A DNA stretch of 64,000 nucleotides from Seriola aureovittata (taxonomy: Eukaryota; Chordata; Actinopteri; Carangiformes; Carangidae), in the NCBI RefSeq assembly GCF_021018895.1, contig NC_079374.1, forward strand, positions 3,017,212-3,081,211, written 5' to 3'. Shown here piece after piece: positions 58,106-64,000 of the stretch (position 1 is its first letter; each line of letters opens with the position of its first letter). Position numbers and translations under genes: made by a program. The notes below the pieces were generated by a model. It ran no database searches and was not told the origin of the DNA. It saw only the letters and a program-made list of their open reading frames with translations.

Positions 58106-61100
58106 ATGTCAACGACCAACACGAAGAAGAAGAAGCAGGGGAGAGACACCGCGGTAACGTCCACCTCACCCACTACTGATATATACAGTCAAGTACAAGT
58201 ATAATATGAATAAAACATATATATATATATATATATAATATATATATAATATACTGTGGTGAAAAACCATAAGTAGATTTAAGCACTTGTACTTTACTTT
58301 CCATTATATGCTGCTGTATATTTTCACAGTGCTACAATTCAGATGTGCATATTGTACATATACATTTATTTTACATCCTAAATTACATTTTCACATTTAA
58401 AACCCTGACTTTAGAAAACACACAGTGATGGAAAGTAGTGCAGTGCATTAACTCGTTTACTTATTCCCATTTTAAACTATTTCTATGCCTCTACTTCAAC
58501 TGTCTGACAGATACAGTTCATAGATACATGCTAGATTAGAAATTAAAACAAAACATAGTGTTTCTGTTTTTAATAACTAATGTTTTATAGATTTTTTTCC
58601 TTTTATAAGAACAAAAAACACAGACAAGAAAAAATATAAGAGAAACAAAAGTAGTAAGTAGCAACAATAGAATGATAATAAAAACAATAATAATATTCAT
58701 ACATAAACATAGATTACGTTGTTGGCCAGAAAATGAAGCAGATTTTGATAATCTAATCTTCATTGTAAATCTTTTTTGTTTTTTAAAATCTGATGTGATA
58801 ATTACATGATGAGTTTTATATTACGTCTTCCACCAATGAAAATATAAAGCTTTGTAATAAATTAAACAGTCTATAAAATGCAACAACAGCTCAATGGTAC
58901 TTACACATGAATACATCAGTAATCTAATAAATCACTGATTTTTGATGAGTTTTCTTTAAGTGGAGGACTTTTACGTGTGATGGATTATTTTTACAGTGTG
59001 ATATTATTATTTTTACTTACATAAAGTACCTGAATACTTACTGGCATTGACACATCTGATGGCTCTGTTTCGTGGCTTGACCCAGGTGCAGGGAACCAAC
59101 GACAGCAGTGTGGTGAGCAAGGTGTCTGCTGCAGCGCAGGGATACTTCCCCGACGTCTTCCTGCAGCACTTTGTGTGCAAAGTGTCCAGAAGAGCTCCGC
59201 TCATCAACAGGTCGGCCGACACCTTTAAGCTCATCGGACTGAACGAACGATCAGCTGCTTTATTTTTCTGAATTCATCAGTTATTCATTTGGTTCATAAA
59301 ATCCCAGACAAAAGCAAAATCGACCAACAAACTGTTTTAAAATCAAACACATTTAGATTATACTGTGGGTGAGACAGTGACAGGTAATAAAATGTAATAA
59401 GTGATATGATACTGGTCTGTCTGTGCTTTCTCTCCTCTGGGGATGTTTGTGTCACAGAATGTGAAAAACAGTAAAGAGAGAAATAAAGGGATCCATCAAA
59501 TGAATTAGAAAAATAAGGTTGTACATATCAGACGCTTCAGTTGAGTCGTGTGCTTCAGGGGTTACTACGTGCGCTGGAGAGCCGTGGATCACTGTGTGAC
59601 GAGGTTTCTACACATCACTGAAAACTGCCCCAGGAGGCAGGTGAGTTCACAGGTCACTGTCACTGTGTTTTGTTGGAGGGTTTTCAGTCTGAAGAAATCC
59701 GTCACCTCCTCCTCTGTCGTCGTCTTTCCCGCTTTCTCTAGATTCTGTCGCTGGGCGCCGGGTTCGACTCGTTGTATTTTCGCCTGCACGCAGACGAAGC
59801 GCTTCACAGAGCTGTTGTGTTCGAGGTGGATTTCCCAGATGTCGCTCGGCGAAAGACCGCCCTCATCACTTCTAACATCACACTGAGGGGGATGTTAGAC
59901 CCCCATTTACCTTCTGCTACAGGTTTGTGATGTCAGCACACTTTCTCTGTTCAGAAATCCAGCCTGAAACACACTTGTTATTCGAGTGATGCTAGATTTT
60001 ATCAGCTCGTGTGTGTGTGTGTGTGTGTATGTGTGTGTGTGTTCAGGACCTGTTTACGTGTCCAGTGGTCAGTACCGTCTGCTGGGGTTGGATATCAGAG
60101 AGGAGTCCCAGGTGGAGGAGGCTCTGGGTGCAGCCGGGTTGGACTGGGCTGCTCCGACTCTAATTCTCTCTGAGGTGGTGCTCACCTACATGGAAACACA
60201 ATGGTAAACACATCTGTAAAACGAGAACGAGGACTTCATCAGCGTGTGTTTTCATCACAGGATCACAACATCTAGACAAATGGTCAGGATCATCCGGTGT
60301 GTGTCGTGTGTCGTGTGTCTTCCAGGTCAGACGTCGTCATTAGCTGGGCGGCAAAGCTCCTTCCTCAGTCTCTCTTCGTAATGTACGAGCAGATCCGTCC
60401 ACACGACCCCTTCGGTCGGGTCATGCAGGATCATTTCCTGAAACTAAACTCAACCCTGCACGCCTTGCGACAGTACCCAGACGCCGCCGCACAGACACAC
60501 AGGTTCCTGGACAAGGCCAGTATACATATATATATATATATATATATAAATTAAAACTGTTAGAGTGTAGAGGACAGGTTTACCTAACTGATGTGTGGTG
60601 CCTGTGTTTGTGTGTTCAGGGCTGGGAGCAGTGTGTGTGTCTGGACATGAACGACTTCTACCTGGGGCTGGTCCCTGAGGAGGAGAGGAGCAGAGTGGAG
60701 GTCCTGGAGCCTTTTGATGAATATGAGGTGAGCTGAGTCTGAAAAGCATCTTATTTTGGATTGAATCTAACTTTATTGTGAAAACCCAGTGGACACACAA
60801 GGTAGATCACAACATCACGGCAGGAGGTTCTTCCATGGTTACACCTCCGCCTGCTCCGTTAGCGACTTGTTCTATTCCTGCTTTTAGCTTGTGTCAGTCT
60901 GAGGTTTTCTCTGCATCTTATTAACGTTTTAACGTTTCATAAAAAAGTTTTTTACTAAAAACATTTAAAAATGTGCTTTATGACACTATCTACGGCGGCC
61001 CTGAGAGCTCAAACACATGACGACACATGAGCTGCTAATACTCACAACACAACGGAAGTGTTTCCAGGAGACACTGAAAACCATCATGTGTTGTAAATAA

Positions 61101-63042
61101 CAGAAACATGTCCTCCTGTATTTTAGCACTAGGACCCATAAACATAAACTATAGCATCATCAACATGTTCATGTGTTGTATGTAAACATTATAACATGTA
61201 AATAAACAATTGAATGCAAATCTCTTCTTCTCTTGTGTGAAATGTGTTGTTCTACAGTTTGTGTATAAAAACACAAAGGTGCTTTAAAGTGATAATATCA
61301 GACACTTCACAGTCCGTGTGTCTGTCCGTCCTCAGGAGTGGCATCAGAAATGTTCCCACTACTTCGTCCTCACTGCGTCTCGAGGCTCCTTCACAGCTCA
61401 GGCGTTACTCACACATCCTGCAGGTAGCTCCCGCCTTCACCTTCCGTAACGTCAACTTGGCGTCTTTAAAACTCTTTTGTTTCTGAGTCTGAGAACGTAT
61501 TTCCTTGTTTTTCCTCAGTGTCTCCGGTGGCGTCCATGAGCCCGTCGTGGAGCCCTGCAGCCCTGAGTGTGAAGACTCTCCCGGTGTGTATGGAGGGGCT
61601 GGGGATGGCCTCCACCTGGCTGAGTCCAGGGCAGGTCCTGCTAACAGGAGGCTCCAGCAGAGGAGGCAGGGGGGCAGTGACCAGACTCCTCCTCCGAGGC
61701 CGGGGAGGCTGGAGCTCCGTCGGCGTGGAGCCGTCAGTAGATCTGGGTGAGGACCACCAGCTCTGTAGAAAATCACTGATTCAGAGAAGCAGATTTTTCA
61801 ACAACAGCTGGTTGTCGTGTTGTCCTCCCGCAGGTGTCCGGCTCTACCACACCGCCACGTCTCGCCCCCGAGGAGCTGTTGTGGTCTACGGAGGCCGCTC
61901 CTCTCCTCTCAACCCAATCACAAGCCTTTTCAGAGTAAAGCTGGACCCCTGTGCTCCGCCGGGTCCTGGAGACCCGGAGCACAGAGATGCAGTGAGACTG
62001 TGTGCAGAGCAGATGGTCTGTACGGGTGACCCACCGCCGCCAAGATGGAGGCACACCGCTACCAACGTCAGTCATAAAGGTGAAATAACAGAAGCCGTAT
62101 CAGATGATTTCTTTCTTTCTCTTTCTTCTTTTTTCATCCTCACCAAACTTCTCCTTTTTTTCCTCTGCAGGGAAAGACTTCCTGTTTGTGTTTGGTGGAA
62201 AGAATGAATCACAGGCCGCTCTGGGTGACGCCCACTTCCTGTGTCTTGACGAGCAGCACTGGACCGAGGTTTGCCCTGTTCATGTGATCTCTACATTAAT
62301 GAGGTTTTAATGTCCCACACAGTGAGAACACCGAGTTCATCTCTACTTTAAATCCTGTTACAGATCTCAGTAGAGGGTGCAGCTCCAGAGGCCCGCCACT
62401 CGCACTCAGCCTGTCCACATCAGGGAGGTGTGGTGGCGTTCGGAGGCCTGGACAGAAGGGGGGTCCTGTTGGGGGACTTGGTCGTATTAAGACCCACAGA
62501 CAGAGGCTTCTCCTGGGAAAGGATAGAGGTGCAGCCTCCTCCTGTTCCCAGGTCTGTGACTAAAACTTCACAACATCCAGACGCCGCCCTGAAGCTGAAA
62601 CACGGTTCATAAGGTCTGATGTCATGTGATGTTTGTTTTAGATACTCTCACTCTGCCCATGTGATTGGTGAGAAGCTGGTGGTGGTGGGTGGAGTTTGGC
62701 TGCATTCAGACGGCGTGCCGGGCGTCGTGGTGATCGACCTCAGCACGCGGAGCAGCGTGGAGCTCAGACTGGACACGGTCAGTTACCTTGAACTGGAGCC
62801 GGTGGACACACAGTGTGTTTGTGTTTGTGTTTGTGTCGACATGATGCTGATTAATAAATCCCTGTGCTCCTCTGCAGACCTCGGTGCCCTGGCCTCTGAT
62901 GCTCCACTCTTTCTGCTCGGAGCCGACAGACTCAGAAGAACCTGAGCTGGTCCTGATAGGAGGGGGAGGGAACTGTTTCTCCTTCGGGACTCATGTCAAC
63001 CCTCGGCCCGTCACCGTGGACCTCAGACCTGCGCTGGGATAA
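58106..63042 (+). CDS. lcmt2: tRNA wybutosine-synthesizing protein 4 (leucine carboxyl methyltransferase 2)
   Basis: Fourteen exons give 679 aa (human 686): 58106-58153, 59086-59210, 59559-59640, 59742-59922, 60047-60203, 60326-60515, 60620-60727, 61336-61423, 61519-61746, 61834-62079, 62171-62268, 62364-62551, 62642-62777, 62878-63042. It uses S-adenosylmethionine to methylate and methoxycarbonylate the wybutosine precursor at position 37 of tRNA-Phe. The N-terminal half is the methyltransferase domain: [20 protein letters not shown] loop [14 protein letters not shown] (Gly90-Ser95) and [12 protein letters not shown]. The C-terminal half is a kelch propeller with GG motifs, GGRSS, FGGK, FGGLD, VGGVW, ending [11 protein letters not shown]. 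Intron 6 seems to use a GC donor (AAG then gccagt); all others are GT-AG. The exon 2 acceptor has a second AG six bases on. The human gene is intronless, so this is the ancestral-looking, intron-rich form. Confidence 0.96.
58218..58253. repeat. (TA)n microsatellite
   Basis: In lcmt2 intron 1 (58,154-59,085), which otherwise is AT-rich with nothing recognisable. Confidence 0.9.
60525..60548. repeat. (TA)n next to the lcmt2 exon 6 donor
   Basis: Starts about ten bases after the unusual GC donor of exon 6. Confidence 0.9.
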
Positions 63043-63178
63043 AAGTGTTTCTATCCCCAAATCAGTGACTTGATCCTCCCTCCTGGATGATGCAGATTAA
63101 CTGACCTCAGACCAGATGTAGTTGTTACTGAGCTCTGCAGTGTGGATGTCTTAAGAATGCGAGGACACACAATGAGAC

Positions 63179-63184
63179 ATTAAA
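63179..63184 (+). terminator. Likely lcmt2 poly(A) signal
   Basis: ATTAAA 137 bp after the lcmt2 stop codon. Confidence 0.55.
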
Positions 63185-63221
63185 GGACTCTTTAAACGTC
63201 AGTCAGCTTGCTGGACAGGTT

Positions 63222-63227
63222 TTTATT
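63222..63227 (-). terminator. Likely crystallin poly(A) signal
   Basis: AATAAA on the minus strand (tttatt on +), 92 bp after the crystallin stop. It faces the lcmt2 signal at a distance of only 38 bp. Confidence 0.6.
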
Positions 63228-63318
63228 TGTGAGACCTCAGAAAATCAGAGTCCAGAGACTCAAAGTGCCCTGACATGGATTATAGCAAGTCTTGACATGT
63301 TTTTGGATGGAGGGTGAA

Positions 63319-63591
63319 TCATTCAGTGAAGCGCCTGAAGGACTGGACTGTGGGGTTGATGGCACCCCAGTCGCCAGGCTTGCGGTACTCCCCCTTCTCC
63401 AGGAAGTACTGGCGCCCGCGGTAGTTGGGGTGCTCGTAGAAAACCCACCAGCCGTCGAAGACCTTGCAGGAGTTGACCTCCCGCCAGCGGAACTTCTCCA
63501 GGAGGGAGGGGCAGTCCTCTGTGGCCTCGAAGGCCTGGCCCCCGAAGTCTGCCTTCTCATAGAGCTGCATCTTGTACAGGGTCCCACTGGT
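63319..63591 (-). CDS. Gamma-S-like crystallin, last exon (partial)
   Basis: The exon encodes 90 residues and a TAG/TGA-type stop, opening after a ccctccag acceptor. It is a complete C-terminal beta/gamma-crystallin domain of two Greek-key motifs: [15 protein letters not shown], then [12 protein letters not shown] with VNSCKV, then [19 protein letters not shown] and [14 protein letters not shown]. From memory it is closest to CRYGS (gamma-S), a structural lens protein. The methionine-rich aquatic gamma-M type is unlikely, because Met is rare here. The N-terminal domain exons lie beyond 64,000. It is convergent with lcmt2. Confidence 0.85.
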   Translation of the reverse strand, partial: TSGTLYKMQLYEKADFGGQAFEATEDCPSLLEKFRWREVNSCKVFDGWWVFYEHPNYRGRQYFLEKGEYRKPGDWGAINPTVQSFRRFTE

Positions 63592-64000
63592 CTGGAGGGT
63601 GACGGGAGGGAGGGGGTGGAGAAGAGAGGCAGACAGCAGGGGAGCAGGTAGTAGATGGTTAAAATAGAGGACGGGTGGAGAGTGGTGGAGGTGGGAGTTA
63701 GTGCAGGGGGGTGGGGAGGAATGGGAATGGAATGTGGGGTGAGAGAAAAGGGTAAGGGGGGATATATAGGGAGATGAGATTTGCATCTAACAAAAGGAAA
63801 ATATGTTTATTAGCATTTCTAAGCAGCATAAACCGTCACCTGTGGACGCGGCTCTACACGGAGGTATAAACCACTTATTAAATGCTTGTAAATGGATCAG
63901 TGTCTGGAGCGTCGTGCTGAACTCCACATCAGTTAGATAACCGACTTTAATCAAACACCGTCCCTCAGTGTTTGCATTCTGCTTTTCGTCCCTTTGCAAT
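63592..64000 (-). other. Crystallin intron
   Basis: Purine-rich on the + strand (gggtgg, gagagg) to about 63,780, then AT-rich. No crystallin N-terminal domain exon is seen. Confidence 0.6.

Noticed and set aside
60516..60521. GT donor at 60,521 for lcmt2 exon 6 (after gcca)
   Set aside because: It would leave one extra codon base and break the frame into the GWEQC exon, while the GC donor keeps length and frame equal to the family.

Overview
The window looks like nuclear DNA of a teleost fish, probably a spiny-rayed one. The evidence is vertebrate genes with short, GT-AG-bounded exons, many (CA)n and (GA)n microsatellites, L2-like LINE tails, Tc1-like and TIR-bounded DNA elements, and interspersed repeats typical of fish. 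I see no bacterial, phage or CRISPR-like features, and no new gene system; the unusual content is repeats and gene structure.

Layout. Positions 1-928 are unassigned. About 929-21,310 is one very long AT-rich satellite array. Its 36-bp unit is a 25-26-bp core plus an 11-bp spacer, and it shows several levels of higher-order repetition. The array is interrupted and bordered by two related LINE 3' ends (21,321-21,560 and 21,736-22,422), with decayed satellite units after them. From 23,502 the + strand carries the last coding exon of an Elk-type KCNH potassium channel; its other exons must lie to the left of the window, so the whole array may sit inside its last intron.

Then come five further genes. 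armc8 (minus strand, 39,432 to 28,978, 22 exons, 673 aa) is a subunit of the CTLH/GID ubiquitin ligase. dbr1 (plus strand, 41,275-45,264, 8 coding exons, 565 aa) is the lariat debranching enzyme and is head to head with armc8. A rab5 paralogue (minus strand, 54,955 to 50,466, 5 coding exons, 216 aa) is an early-endosome GTPase. lcmt2/tyw4 (plus strand, 58,106-63,042, 14 exons, 679 aa) makes the last steps of wybutosine in tRNA-Phe. The last exon of a gamma-S-like crystallin (minus strand, 63,591 to 63,319) is tail to tail with lcmt2. I joined the exons by hand; every junction keeps frame and the total lengths match the known families. These genes do not form one pathway.

Between dbr1 and rab5 lie a TTAA-bounded nested-palindrome element (46,080-46,926) and an apparently exact 1,457-bp tandem duplication (47,022-49,936), which may be a recent event or an assembly artefact. 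Other points of note are a GC-AG intron in lcmt2, microsatellites hard against several splice sites, perfect NRF1 palindromes at the dbr1 and rab5 promoters, and long G tracts.
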